From Plasmodium malariae (lineage: Eukaryota; Apicomplexa; Aconoidasida; Haemosporida; Plasmodiidae), in NCBI RefSeq assembly GCF_900090045.1, contig NC_041785.1, positions 558,001 to 622,000 on the forward strand: DNA of 64,000 nucleotides, written 5' to 3'. The stretch's first letter is position 1; every line of letters starts with the position of its first letter. This document shows, piece after piece, positions 29,517 through 41,488 of this stretch. The notes below the pieces were generated by a model. That model was not told the DNA's origin and made no database searches. It saw only the letters and a program-made list of their open reading frames with translations. Made by a program: the position numbers and the translations under genes.

Positions 29517-31196
29517 TTATTGGGGGAAAACGGGTGCGATGTTTGAAGTCGAAAAACTTTTTATCTTTGACGATGATGATTTTTCATTAACACCTAAAAT
29601 AGTTTTTATTTTAAAAAAAGTATTATCCTTTTTATTAGTAGATTCAACATATGAATCATGACTAATTGCTTTTTCATATTTTTTATTTTCAATACTTGGT
29701 ATATTTTGAGTAAAAGGGTTGCTGTTATAACTACTGGGGCTTTTTTTCTTTTCAGTAAAATAGTTCATCCTGTCTTCTTCTTCTAAAAAAAAATTGAAGT
29801 CTATTGGCATTTTGGGTCTTTTCCCATCCTGATATTTGTATTTCTGCGTAAAGGAAATTATTGATATGGGTTACGTTGGTACATATACACTTACGTATGC
29901 ATAGATGTGCAATTATATGTACATGTTTACATGCATATGTAAGTATATGCACATGTATATGTACGTTTATTTATATTTACGTATATGTATACATGTATAT
30001 GTACGTTAATTTATATTTACGTATATGTATACAAGTGTATGTACGTTTATTTGTATTTACGTATATGTATACAAGTGTATGTACGTTTATTTGTATTTAC
30101 GTATATGTATACAAGTGTATGTACGTTTATGTATATATATGTATATGTACGCAAACGGATTAGTATGCAAATGCACTGGAGCACACATTCCTATGCTCCT
30201 GAGTTAAATATGCGTAAAATGTTTGCATGTAATACCAGCTCTTTAAGAGGATCCTTTAACTTAAGAGAAACAGAATTCATTAAAGAAAAATAACATAACA
30301 AAATTTCTAAATCCTTCCTAGCATCAAATAAAACTTTATTAGTTTTATTTTCCAAAACAATATCGAATCCTTTTTTTATATTTTCATGGTATTTTATATA
30401 GTCCGACTTAACCATATTCAACTTGGCTTCATTTCTAATAACTTTATCTAAGTGCTTTTGACTAGAAGAAGTTACCAACTGTAGTTTTTTTATTTTCTTT
30501 TCATAATGTTCTATAGATACACCTAAATTTTTTTTTTTCATACATAAGTTTTGTAAACTCTTTATATTTTCTAGTGTATTATTTGCTGAGATTTTAGAAT
30601 TAGCTATATGGCTAGTTATCTGTTCCCTTACATCGTTAAATGTGTTCAGAATATATGATACATGTTTGATAATTTCTAAGTTAACATCATTTTCAAAAAA
30701 GGACATTAAACTTCTATTCAAATCACTTATCATAATGTTAATGTTCTTAATTACACTCTCTAGTCTCTCTAAATATAATAAAGAATGAGAAAAGTAGTTG
30801 TGTAATGCGTTCAACTGCTTTCTTTCGAAAAAGAATTCGTCATTTTCTTTTAAGTTATCGCTCGATTTCCTGAACTGCTAATAGAGGGAGCAAAGGGACA
30901 GGGAGAAAAAAAAAAATAAAGAAAGAAAACAAAACAAAAGAAAACAAAAGAAAACAAAAAAAAACAAAAATATTACGTTTGAGTATTCACCACATGCACA
31001 TTCGTTCGTGTATGTATACGTGTATGTTCTTCGGGTATGTATACGTGATAACATGTGTATGTATATGCATGTGTGTATATATATGCGATTGTATGTACAC
31101 AGCCATGGTTCACCTCTGAGAAAGGCTTCGATTTTTCTAAAATTTTTTTTTTAATACCTTGTGGACGAAAGCTTTCACGTTATTCATTGCGCTCAT
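29517..31196 (-). CDS. BAR-domain membrane-curvature protein
   Basis: On the minus strand, exon 1 is 31196-31158 (MSAMNNVKAFVHK), exon 2 30877-30236 and exon 3 29843-29517, all phase 0 with GT-AG borders, giving 335 aa. Exon 2 is a 214-residue, nearly all-helical block: an opening FFFERKQLNALHNYFSHS, a long heptad-rich middle, and a closing segment with YHENIKKGFDIVLENKT...LEILLCYFSLM. This is the pattern of Rvs161/BIN-type BAR domains, which dimerise into a crescent that bends membranes during endocytosis or vesicle scission. Exon 3 is a hydrophilic Ser/Asn/Lys tail (FNFFLEEEDR...) with a possible NPF motif (SNPFTQ) of the kind bound by EH domains. No SH3 domain is present. The family assignment is by pattern, without a search. 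Confidence 0.75.
29844..30235 (-). other. Intron 2 of the BAR gene with 40-bp tandem repeats
   Basis: This is a 392-bp intron between exons 2 and 3. Much of it is a tandem array of a 40-bp unit starting GTACGTTTATTTGTATTTAC, with unit starts at 29961, 30001, 30041, 30081 and 30121. The unit repeats with one or two changes per copy, and reads open on the plus strand as Tyr/Val/Cys-rich spurious ORFs. Confidence 0.85.
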
Positions 31197-32606
31197 TTGT
31201 GCAAAAGTTAATTTCGTGTAAACAATAAAAGTTAAAAAAAAACAATAAAAAGAAAACAAAATATTATAAAATAACTACATTATAATTGCATCTATGTATT
31301 ATAGGGATCTCCTACATTTATGCAATTTAAAAAAAAAAAATTATGCCTTTCATTTGTTATATAAAAGCTCATTCTTATTTGTAATTTTAAAATGCGCAAA
31401 AATTTGGTAATTTCCAATTTTTTATTTTACTTGAGAGATATTAAAAAAAAAAATAATAAATTAAGAATAAAAAAAAATAAAAATAAAAATAAAAATAAAA
31501 AAATAAAATATAAAAATAAAAAAGTAAAAGGTAAAACGTAAAAGGTAAAAAAATAACAATCGAGCACTGAAAAAAAAAAAAAAAATTGAAAAATAGAAAA
31601 ATAGAAAAATAGAAAAACAGAAAAATAGAAAAATAGAAAAAACAGAAAAAACAGAAAAGGCAAAATGAAATAAAACTATTAGGGTGTAAGTAATTGGAAT
31701 AAATGCCTTCAAAGCGCTTTAGCATATACCCCTTTCAATTACATTACCTTATATATGTAAGAAAAAAAAAATAATAAAAAATATGTAGTTTTTATTTAAC
31801 TCACATATATTTATCATAAATGTTGTCGATTCTAAATCTCAAATATTTACAAAGAATCCCCTTTTTTTTCTTTTTCCTATTTTTTTCCTATTCATTTTGA
31901 TCTTTTTTATTTCTTTTTTTTTCCTCATTTTTTCCACATTTTTTGTTCATGTTTTCCCATTTTTTCTTTTTGTGTTAAACTAACATATAAACTAACATAG
32001 CTTAAAGCCAAAATTACGTACAATTAAAAACATTCACAAATGGAACTGTTACATATTAAGGACAAAAAAAGATATTGTAGATCTTGAAAAATAATACAGG
32101 TAATACTAGATGAAAAAATTAAAACAAAGGGAGGTGACAAATAAATGTTAATATTTAAACTCTAAAAATGGGAAACAGAAAAAAAAGAAAAAAAAAAAAA
32201 CTATATGATCAGTGAAAAAAACAAAAAAAGAGGAAGCGACAATATATATATGAACGAAAAAAGAAAGTTTAATAATTATATTATTTAACTCGTTGAACGT
32301 AGTAACATTAATTTTTTTTCTTTTTTTTAAGATAAAAACATTAATTAAGAAGATTTACGTACACACACTAAATCTGGTTTATCATAATTTTATATAAAAT
32401 TTATTTATGTAGTAACTTCATCATTACATTTTAACTTCAAAAATGAAAAAACATCAAGGCAAAAAACACAGAGTATACGTAATAAGTGTATATATATGTA
32501 TACATATCTATATATATATGGATATGCACTTATATGGATATATGTAGAAATGTAGTAGCTCCGTTTTGTTTTTTAAAAAAAAATTTCTCTCGTTTTTTCC
32601 CAAAAA

Positions 32607-32816
32607 ATGTATGAAATCCAATCAGCATCACAACACACGAAATTTCATAAACATTACATGCAACAGCACTTTATGTCCACTCCAAATAGTAAATATTTGA
32701 GAAATAATTTTAAACGTTCATTTCTTGCACTTTTTTTCGGTATACCACATTACTATGTACATTGTGTATATTATAAACTTACTACTAAAAAAACAAAGCA
32801 AAATAAAAAAAAATAA
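32607..32816 (+). CDS. Possible 69-aa small membrane protein
   Basis: An ATG-started ORF sits in the middle of a very A/T-rich stretch, and its first 170 bases have a distinctly higher G+C content and a mixed amino-acid composition (MYEIQSASQHTKFHKHY). A likely membrane-spanning segment around residues 39-58 (SFLALFFGIPHYYVHCVYYK) is preceded by basic residues and followed by a Lys-rich tail. The shape resembles small single-span mitochondrial inner-membrane subunits. No family is recognised. The tail merges into the poly-A block, so its end is determined by chance stops in A-rich sequence. Confidence 0.4.
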   Translation: MYEIQSASQHTKFHKHYMQQHFMSTPNSKYLRNNFKRSFLALFFGIPHYYVHCVYYKLTTKKTKQNKKK

Positions 32817-32823
32817 AAAAAAA

Positions 32824-32900
<77 letters not shown>

Positions 32901-32960
32901 AAAAAAAAAATAAAATAAAATAAAAATAAAATAAAATAAATAAATAAATAAAAAAATAGA
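32813..32960 (+). repeat. Poly-A-dominated simple-sequence block
   Basis: About 65 uninterrupted adenines run from about 32832 to 32898, flanked by AAAATAAA-type sequence to 32960. It follows immediately after the 69-aa ORF. Its real length is uncertain because homopolymers of this size are poorly resolved in assemblies. Confidence 0.9.
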
Positions 32961-33036
32961 TAAAATGAAGTTAATAAAAATAAAAATTATTCATGTACAC
33001 ATCACCGCATAGAATTGTATATATAATATATATATA

Positions 33037-33074
<38 letters not shown>

Positions 33075-33448
33075 GTGTATACATTTTTTAATAAAAGCTA
33101 TAATTTATAAGTTCATGCGTATTCCTACATTTATAATTTCATAATAAACATCGCTAATCAAACAAAATTTTGTGGGTCATTTCTGTTATGAATAAATTTC
33201 CCCTAGCACACTGTCAAATATATTTTAGCTTATGTAACACTAACTATATTTTTTTTTTTTTTTTAGAGAATACATTTTTTTTTTTTGTTTTGTAAAATTT
33301 TTGTGAAATTTTTATATTTATAGTATTCATCCCGTATTATGTTACTTCAAATATGTTTTTTTTTTTTTTGGTTTTTTTGTACTTCGTACTTTTCGAAATA
33401 TTTTCGAAACAGCAGAGCGTAAATTCGTAACACTATATATATATACTT

Positions 33449-33498
<50 letters not shown>

Positions 33499-33689
33499 TT
33501 ACCATAAATGGAATTTAAATATACATATATATATTTATATATATATAATATTATTAAAAAAATATTCGGAATGAAAATAAAAAGTTCATAGCAAATTTAA
33601 AAAAATTGACGATTTTAAAAAGCAGTTTTATTGAGTAGTATAAAAAACAAAAAAATAACTTAAAATTTGGGGGGGCAGGAAAAAAAATA

Positions 33690-33732
<43 letters not shown>

Positions 33733-35136
33733 AAATTTAGTAAACTTATCTGTAGGATTACGCAAAAATTATTAAAATGTTATAACAAAAATATTATGTC
33801 AAATTGTACCATATTAATCAATTTATCCATATATCGTTTTATTAGTTTCAGCATTACAGTGTATCAGTTTAACAATTTTTAAGTTTTTTTTTTTTTTTTT
33901 TTTTTTTTTTTGTACTAACCTTTTTTTTTAATTTTTAAGTTACAAATTCATATAATAATATCTTACATATTTAACTAGTTTAAATATTATATAAGAAGAA
34001 GAAAATCCTTCCCCATTTTTCCTTTTCATCTTAGTTTTTTTTTATTAGTATTTGTACTGTTTTACTTTATTTACTATACACATGTTTTTTTTTTTTTTTT
34101 TTCGTAAATTTTTGATAAATAATTATTGTGACATGATTTAAGTTCTATAAAAAGTTTGAAAATATTATTTTCTTCCAATTTTTTTTTTTTTTTTATATTA
34201 TTAATATTTTATTACGTAATTAATCAGTGCAGCGTAAAAATAATAAATTTTAAACAAGCATTTTTTTAAAAGTATATACATAAATATATACATATATATA
34301 GAGAGAGAGAGATACAGATATATATATATATATATAGATATATATATAGATATAGATAAATATATACATATATATATGCATGTATATATATATGTATATA
34401 TACACTTATATACTTATGCAACATAGAAGCACATATCGCATTTATAGAAATTTACATATAGACGTATAAGTAAAAAAAAAAAAAAAAAAGAGGAAGAAAA
34501 GAGTGTACTGTTAAGGAGAAAACAAAAGTTTAATTTAGACAAATTAGGGTTTGTACCTCCCGTAAATAGAAAAACAAAAATACACGTATATGTACATTTA
34601 TGTATATATTTATATATATATATTTATATATACTGCATATAGCCGTATATATATAGCTATATAAATATATATACGTATATATGTAAGCATACCTATATAT
34701 CTGTGTGTGTTGGTATGTATATATATAAGTGTGTACGCGTACTGTACATGTATTAGTGAATATAGAAAAAATGCGAATGGACAATTCTATTCTTTTATAG
34801 AAGTAAAAAGTTATAGGGTCATATTTATAAGTTTGTTGGAAATTGCATTTTTATTGACTTTTCATACATATGCAGAGTAAAAAATAAAATAAAAGAAAAG
34901 ATAAAAGATAGCAGAAGTTTAGCACAGTTCGGACATTAGTAGAGGGAGAGTGGCATATACACATATATAAATGCACACATATATACATGTGTGTACATAC
35001 ATACGTGCATGCTTACATATATGTGCACATATGTACATGCACGCATAAACCCATATATACATAAACACACATACCCATACCTGTGCATGAACTTCCCCAA
35101 ACTATAGAAAGGGAAACATTAGACAGAGAATAAGAG

Positions 35137-37071
35137 ATGGAAAACGGAAAAAATATGAATCGAAAAAAGTATGAATACTTAAATAACAACTACTCCACTA
35201 TTTATAATGAGGAGGATAGAGAGGGGGAGTTATTAAATAAAAATTATGACGCATCAACGAATTATGACTGTGATCATAATTTAATGGATGAAGATAAAAG
35301 TAATATACATAATAACCACAACATTAAAGAATATTCAAACATAAATGGTTTTCAGTGCTCTAAAAATAACAGGAAATCAAAAAAAAATATGGAAAAATCA
35401 AAATTAATTAATAATAATAATAATTATAATAATAATAATAATAATAATTACAATAATAATATTAATTACAATAATAATAATAATTACAATAATAATAATA
35501 ATTACAATAATAATATTAATTACAATAATAATAATAATTACAGTAATAATAATTACAATAAAAATAATTACAATAATAATAGTTATAGTAATAATAATAA
35601 TTATAATAATAATAATTATAATAGTAATAATTATAATAGTAATAATTATAAAAATAATAATTATAAAAATAATAATAATGATAACGAAAACGCTTTATAT
35701 CAGATGAATAATAATATGTATGACAAAATAAAATATAATAATAATGATGAAGACGAATGTTCAGAGACTCATTACCATTTTGAAAATAATAAATATAGCC
35801 ATCATAAAGATTTAGAAAATAATCGTATTCTCATTGAACATGATGAAATTATATCAAATAGAAGAAATAATTTGAGAACAAATATGCAAATAGTAGTAAA
35901 AGCTTTAATAATAATAGGTATTTTTTTACTGCTTGTATTTCTTATTACAAAATTTAAAAAGTTTATTACGATAATAAATAGTGTTATCCAGTGGGTAGGT
36001 GAACAAGGATCATGGAGTATTCTTTTATTTATTTTGTTGTTTACTTTTACATCACCTTTATTTATGTCTGTTGAAATTATGTGTGTAGGTGCAGGATTAA
36101 TATTTTCTGGAGTATATGGTAAAATTATGGGTATACTTGTAGCCGTTTTCTCAGTTTCTGTAGGATATGTGTTAGGAATGTCTTTATGTTTTTGCATATC
36201 AAGATATTTAATTCATGATTATATATATAAAAAATTAATGGTATACCCTATATATCTAGCATTTAATCAATCCATTAATTCGAATGGTTTATCGTTTGTT
36301 CTTTTAATTCGTCTTTCACCTATTTTACCAGCAACTGTTGTTAGTTATATTTTGGGAGTAACCTCCATCAGATATAAAGATTTTGCGTTAGGCTCTGTTT
36401 CAGCCTTGCCAAGTAAGACAGAAATGAACGAAAGACAAAATTGAAGTGGAAAAATGAGCTTAAAGTTAGAAAAATGAACGAAATAATAGTAATAATGGTA
36501 GTCCTAATAAGAGCAGTAGTTATAGCAGTTATGATAGTAATTGCAACTGCCATAGCAGTGAGAATCGTTTTGCACCAGTTTTTTGCATATCTACTTTTTT
36601 GTTTTTCTAAGTTAATTTCTTTTTTTGTTTACATTCCTTTTTTTGTCGCTCTCACCCATCTCAACAGGCATAAGTATATTTGTATATATTGGAGTATTAC
36701 TTCAGGACATTTCTAACATATCAGGTAAAACTGTTTTATTTTTTTATTTTTTCTCATCATATTGTTATTGTTTCGTTTATTTGTCATATAAATGAGTTTT
36801 CATATCATCATTGTATTCACGTTCACATATGGAACAAAATTTTACCTTTAACCTTTTGCGTTTACTATGTATCATCGCTTAATATACACACTTTGTCACT
36901 TACCTTTTTAAAGAACTAGATAATCACTGGAGCAATCTAATCATTCTTTTTGTCGGTTTCATCCTTGGTGTTATTGCCATTGCATACATATCAGTTGTTA
37001 CCAAGAGAAGATTAAACAGTTTGAATATTATGAACTCATCATTATCAGAAACAAATATGGATATTGAGTAA
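35137..37071 (+). CDS. VTT/DedA (TVP38/TMEM64-like) multi-pass membrane protein
   Basis: Exons are 35137-36412, 36668-36724 and 36914-37071, with phases 1 and 1 and the junctions CCA-A|GC and TCA-G|AA, giving 496 aa. The N-terminal 240 residues are hydrophilic with a large Asn/Tyr tract. From about residue 250 there is a membrane anchor (ALIIIGIFLLLVFLI) and then the SNARE-associated/VTT fold: GAGLIFSGVYGKIMG, a Gly-rich helix, and the signature F-x-x-R-x-x-P-x-x-P (FVLLIRLSPILP, Arg about 392) followed by SYILGVTSIRYKDF. Exons 2 and 3 supply the final helices (SIFVYIGVLLQDI and ILFVGFILGVIAI) and a short cytosolic tail. VTT proteins such as TMEM41B, VMP1 and TVP38 act in ER/Golgi lipid scrambling and membrane traffic. 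The parasite protein's location is inferred only. Confidence 0.88.
35408..35690 (+). repeat. AAT/TAT codon array encoding Asn/Tyr tract
   Basis: About 95 codons, almost all AAT, AAC or TAT with occasional ATT, AGT and AAA, form NNNYNNN-type units in the cytosolic N-terminus of the VTT protein. It is a classic Plasmodium asparagine expansion and preserves the frame. Confidence 0.95.
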
Positions 37072-37455
37072 ACATGTATATGAAATAAAAAAGAGTTGTA
37101 TTGTAATAAGCGATGGTACATAATTGAAGAACTGGTTAATTATGCGTAGGATGAATCTTGTGGAATACATGTTTATAATGCTTGCGTCAGCACACATACT
37201 CATACAACATAGAAGTACCCATACAAATGTCCATACGCATATATGTACAGATGTATATACACATGTATATATAACAGAAGATGAAGATGAAGAAGAATAA
37301 AAATAAAAAAAAAGTGCAATTATATAGGCATATTTTGTAACCCAAATTTTTATTTTCATATAATACATTTTGATTGTTTTTTTGTTTTTATTTTTGCTTC
37401 TTCCTTTTTTTTTTAATTTTTTGTAAACAGGAACTTATTTATTATTTTTCATTCT
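37072..37455. other. Convergent 3' intergenic spacer
   Basis: This 384-bp spacer lies between the stops of the VTT gene (+) and topoisomerase VI B (-). It has a T-rich 60-bp end and GAAGATGAAGAAG simple sequence near 37275. No gene is seen. Confidence 0.7.
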
Positions 37456-39542
37456 CTATTCATTATATCCATTGCTATCGCCATAATTATTATTATCGCT
37501 TTCATCATCATTTCCATCATCATTTCCATCATCATCTCCATCATCATCTCCATCATCATTTCCATATCCGTCGTCATTGTCATCTGCATCATTTTCCTCC
37601 TGAGCGTTTTGTTCACATGCTGATTTATTTGATCTTACCGATGAAGCACTTTCCATATTAACAAGATCATTTTCTCGTTCATTAGACAAGATCTTTTCCC
37701 TGTAAAATTTATGCGTTCGTGAGTAAATATACATAATTCACGTGTATATATACGTATGCATATGATCATACATAAAAACATGACTACGACCACAACATCA
37801 ATCATAACCACATTCACAACTTCACACATGTATGTATATATGTATTCATGTTCGAGTGTATATAAAGGTTTGCATTTTTATTCTATATATTCAATATTTG
37901 ATGTATTTCATTTGAACCAAATCATGTTAAATGCATTTTAAGCTATTTTTCATTCATACATTTAGCAGTTTTACTTTAATATTTTGTTTAAATTTTAACC
38001 AAACCTTAAAATTTTGTTAAAAAAGTTTAACAAAAATTTTAGCAGTTTTGTCATTTAAGGGGGGAAATATGTTATCTCCATTCATACATGCATAAATGTA
38101 TGGATATGTATATATGTGTATGTATGTATGTATGTACAGATAAATTATGCATCTATATATGCACGTATTTACTTGATATGGTGGTAGAACCTCTCGAATA
38201 GGCCATCCTCATTTATACTATTAGAGCTCCTGGTTTTTTCCTTTTCAGATATATCCGGATTTTCTTTTTTCTTCTCATTCAGTAGGAAAAATATTTTATT
38301 TTTAAACTCCTCTCTTCCTTTTAGAATTATTTTACTTAATGATGAAGCTAGCTGAACACCATATATGTCTAAAGCCTGTCTTAGCTAATTGGTGAAAAAG
38401 GTGGGTAAAAATAAGAAAAAAAAAAAAAAAAGAATAAAAATATATATTGTGCTTTTAACTGCTGTATCGTTCATATAATGCCTTGCACTGCTGTGTCAAA
38501 TACATTAATACATATAAACAAATATATATACACGTGTACATAAAGATACGCACATGTATACTTGCCCTCATGGTTGTTACCTGATAATCTGAAAGACTCT
38601 CAAATTCCTGTGGTAGTTCCGTTTTTACACTATTAAACAAATTCAGTGTGCATTTTTTTAGTAAATTAGATAGGTACTCTCCTTCCTTGAAAAAATTAAG
38701 AAAAAGAAAATTGTGAAAAAGGATAAAACAGATAATATAAACTAAATTGACAATATAGACAAAAGAAAAAAAAACAAATTCCTTTATATGATATTAGTCA
38801 GTTTGTTAACAAAAAAAAAAAAAAAAGAGTACTTTTATGCAGGATTTGTTTAAGTTAGCAAAGGAAATATCGCTTCCCCTAACGTCTATCCCCTACAGAT
38901 AAACAAATATAAATGTGTAGTATTATGTAGAAATATTTTCACTATCTTTGAGTAGGACCATACATGGCAAAAATGCATAAAAAAGAGACATCTATATATA
39001 TACACATAAACACACATATATATATGCATGTACCTATGCAGTGCTATTGTGCGAACTCACCAAAATGATTGTGTTCCATGTAGATTTCTCCGATCTCTTC
39101 ACATAAAATGCGTGCGCTATCTTCAAAATAGAGAATATGACCAAAGGAATAAAACAAAATTTCAGTAATAGATAAAAAAAAAAAAAAAAAAGAGGATGCA
39201 TAATATAATACATGTTTTAAATCTTCAAGACATTCCAAGTTAGATAATTCGTATGGACACAATTCATTTAGGTTTTCAATCTGCACAAGAAAATAGTCAT
39301 ATTATGTTTATGTAAGTTTTACGATTACATTAAATATACACGTGCTACATAAACACATATATATAAGGCAAACATTCATTCGTGAGAACTTGATATATGG
39401 AAAAAAAAAAAAAAAATATCACATTGAAGAGCTCCATCCCAAACTGAGGTCCATAGAGTTTTAAAAAATTTCTGCCGTCATGAGGAAAAGTAAAATAAAT
39501 ACACAAAAAAGCGAAAGTGTGTGTACATGTACACATACGAAA

Positions 39543-39576
<34 letters not shown>

Positions 39577-40663
39577 GTATATGCATATACGTATATACAC
39601 ATATAAGTGCAAACGAGTGAAGTACGAAACTATGGGCAGCTGTTAGAGAGCCACATGGACTCCTGACAACAGTAGTCTACCCCTTCCTCCTACTTTCCTA
39701 CTTGCAATCATTTGTTATAGAACAATCAGCCGCATTATTGCCAAAGAGAGGCATAGAATTAACGTAGCGAATTAAAAAAATAAAACCTGTATTACTATTT
39801 GGTATGTTTGTAAAGACATTATCTGATTTGCCTACATTAATATAAACATTTATGCTCAAATTATAAGAACTTAGGTGTGTTTTTCGGAATATTATACCTT
39901 CACAATGCCCTATCAACGAGTTTAACAACAAATTTTTATCATCATTAGAGAAATATTCGCACGCATATATAAATTCTTTATCATTGTCGTAACAGCACTT
40001 GACAATTATATCTCTCTTCCATAAAAGAGTTAAATTTATATAAATAGGTATTCTTTTATCATATATATATTTACTATCAATTTTCAATATAACTGATATT
40101 TCTATTGACCATTTCCATTCTTCATCAACATATTCCTTAAAATTTTGAACAAAAGTATGATTTAAATCTTTATCAATTACTAACATGAAATCCCATATTT
40201 TATTTTTTATCACTTTTGCTTTTATGTGTAAAAAACCATAAGCTGTTTTGAACGAATACAAAAGAATAGTTTTCAACCCAATACCAAATTTACCGCTAGT
40301 TTTACATTTATCCTTTGATGTTAAAAACATTTCCGAAAATTTTTCTAAGTCTTTTATTTCTGTCCCCTCACCATTATCTCTACATGTGATTTCGTAAAAA
40401 GATAAATTCTTGTTATATTCCCTTATTAATATTTCGACTTTTTTGTCAACCTTTTTTTCGACCTCTTGTACTACTCTTTTTTCTCCTTTTTTGTCTTCTT
40501 TATTTTCATGTACCTTACTACTACACAGCGCATCAATGGAGTTATCAAATAACTCCTTAACAGTCATAAACAGAGCGTTTTCTTCATAAAAACCGGTAAC
40601 AGATAAGTTTTTGAAAAAAAAGGAATAAGTGGATTTACTGTTTTCAATCAATTTATTATCCAT
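37456..40663 (-). CDS. TOP6B: DNA topoisomerase VI subunit B (GHKL ATPase)
   Basis: Eight minus-strand exons: 40663-39702, 39471-39423, 39280-39212, 39120-39061, 38892-38833, 38685-38581, 38384-38173 and 37699-37456. All phases agree, giving 586 aa. The start is ATG 40663; the GTG at 40675 is not used. The GHKL ATP site is complete: N-box KELFDNSIDA (Glu37, Asn41), Bergerat loop DNGEG (96-100) and lid GKFGIGLK (124-131). A charged Lys/Glu insertion separates the first two. The transducer part is spread over the small exons (NFLKLYGPQFG, then IAHAFYVKRSEKSTWNTI, the family's end of the transducer). The tail is Asp/Asn-rich. With a Spo11-like A subunit it would relax and decatenate DNA by an ATP-gated double-strand passage. 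It is an archaeal/plant-type enzyme absent from animals. Confidence 0.93.
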
Positions 40664-40880
40664 GTGTTGACCCACACACTCGTTTGTTAAATATTATGAT
40701 GCAAACGGAAACTGCAATAAGTTTAAAAAAAAATTAGAGCAAATTTCCTCAAATTGGGTAAATGTTACACACTGCTAGCTTTTTTATTTTTTATTTTTTT
40801 ATTTTATCACTATTGTCACAAAAAAATTTTGCCTTTCTAGCCAATTTTCATTTTTTGCAAAAAATTGTCCACTTTTGGTC

Positions 40881-40913
<33 letters not shown>

Positions 40914-41488
40914 ACCAAAATTTCAAAGGCACACAGTCAACAGTGTAATAAAAGTAACGTAGTTTAAAATGCTCGTGTGGTAAATGCCACAAAATAATTT
41001 ATGCAGAGCCGTAAGGGCGCACATGCACCTATACATACGTACATAGTACACATATATAGCACACATATACAGCATATATATATATTAAATATATATACAT
41101 ATAGTATATATATTGTGTGTGCGTATGTACGAAACAACGGCGTGTGCAAAACTTTGCTAATTATTTTTATTCGTATACAAATGAAAATTGGCAAATGATG
41201 GGACACAAATTGGTGAAACATAAGTATGTATTTTAGTACGTACCTAGTTCTATGCAGCAATGGAATAAAAAAAAAAAAAAAGAAAACAGTAATATTAGCA
41301 TTAAAAAAAAATTTGCCGCTATTTTCTTTCATGTGTATATCCACATATTCGCTAGTATACTGATAACACTTATGTACACTGTTTGAGCGTGCTTAACATA
41401 ATACACAACTACATTTTCCAGTTGACCTGAACAAAATGAGGAATTTTTAAAAATTTTCTTTGCATACATTTTTACACTAAATCATTTT
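40664..41488. other. Spacer between two minus-strand genes
   Basis: This contains the promoter side of TOP6B and the 3' flank of GCVT. It holds a poly-A run at 40884-40910 and TATATA/ACACATATA simple sequence at 41040-41115. The overlapping short ORFs here are not credible. Confidence 0.6.

Larger units (their letters stand above)
31197..35136. other. Long A/T-rich divergent intergenic region
   Basis: This 3.9-kb stretch separates the divergent BAR (-) and VTT (+) genes. It contains (AAAATAG)n-like tandem copies (31585-31650), a poly-A-dominated block at about 32813-32960, (TA)n arrays at 33025-33070, 33452-33494 and 33700-33727, GA-rich simple sequence at 34302-34312 and (ATAG)n sequence to 34360. 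Its only credible coding content is the 69-aa ORF at 32607. Near 35005 and 35023 are GTGCATGC and GTGCAC, short motifs of the kind bound by ApiAP2 factors; they may be chance. Confidence 0.6.

Noticed and set aside
32800..34500. Possible centromere
   Set aside because: Although very A/T-rich, unique segments with G and C interrupt it every 100-200 bp. Plasmodium centromeres are more uniformly A/T over about 2 kb. A sliding-window A+T calculation would settle it.
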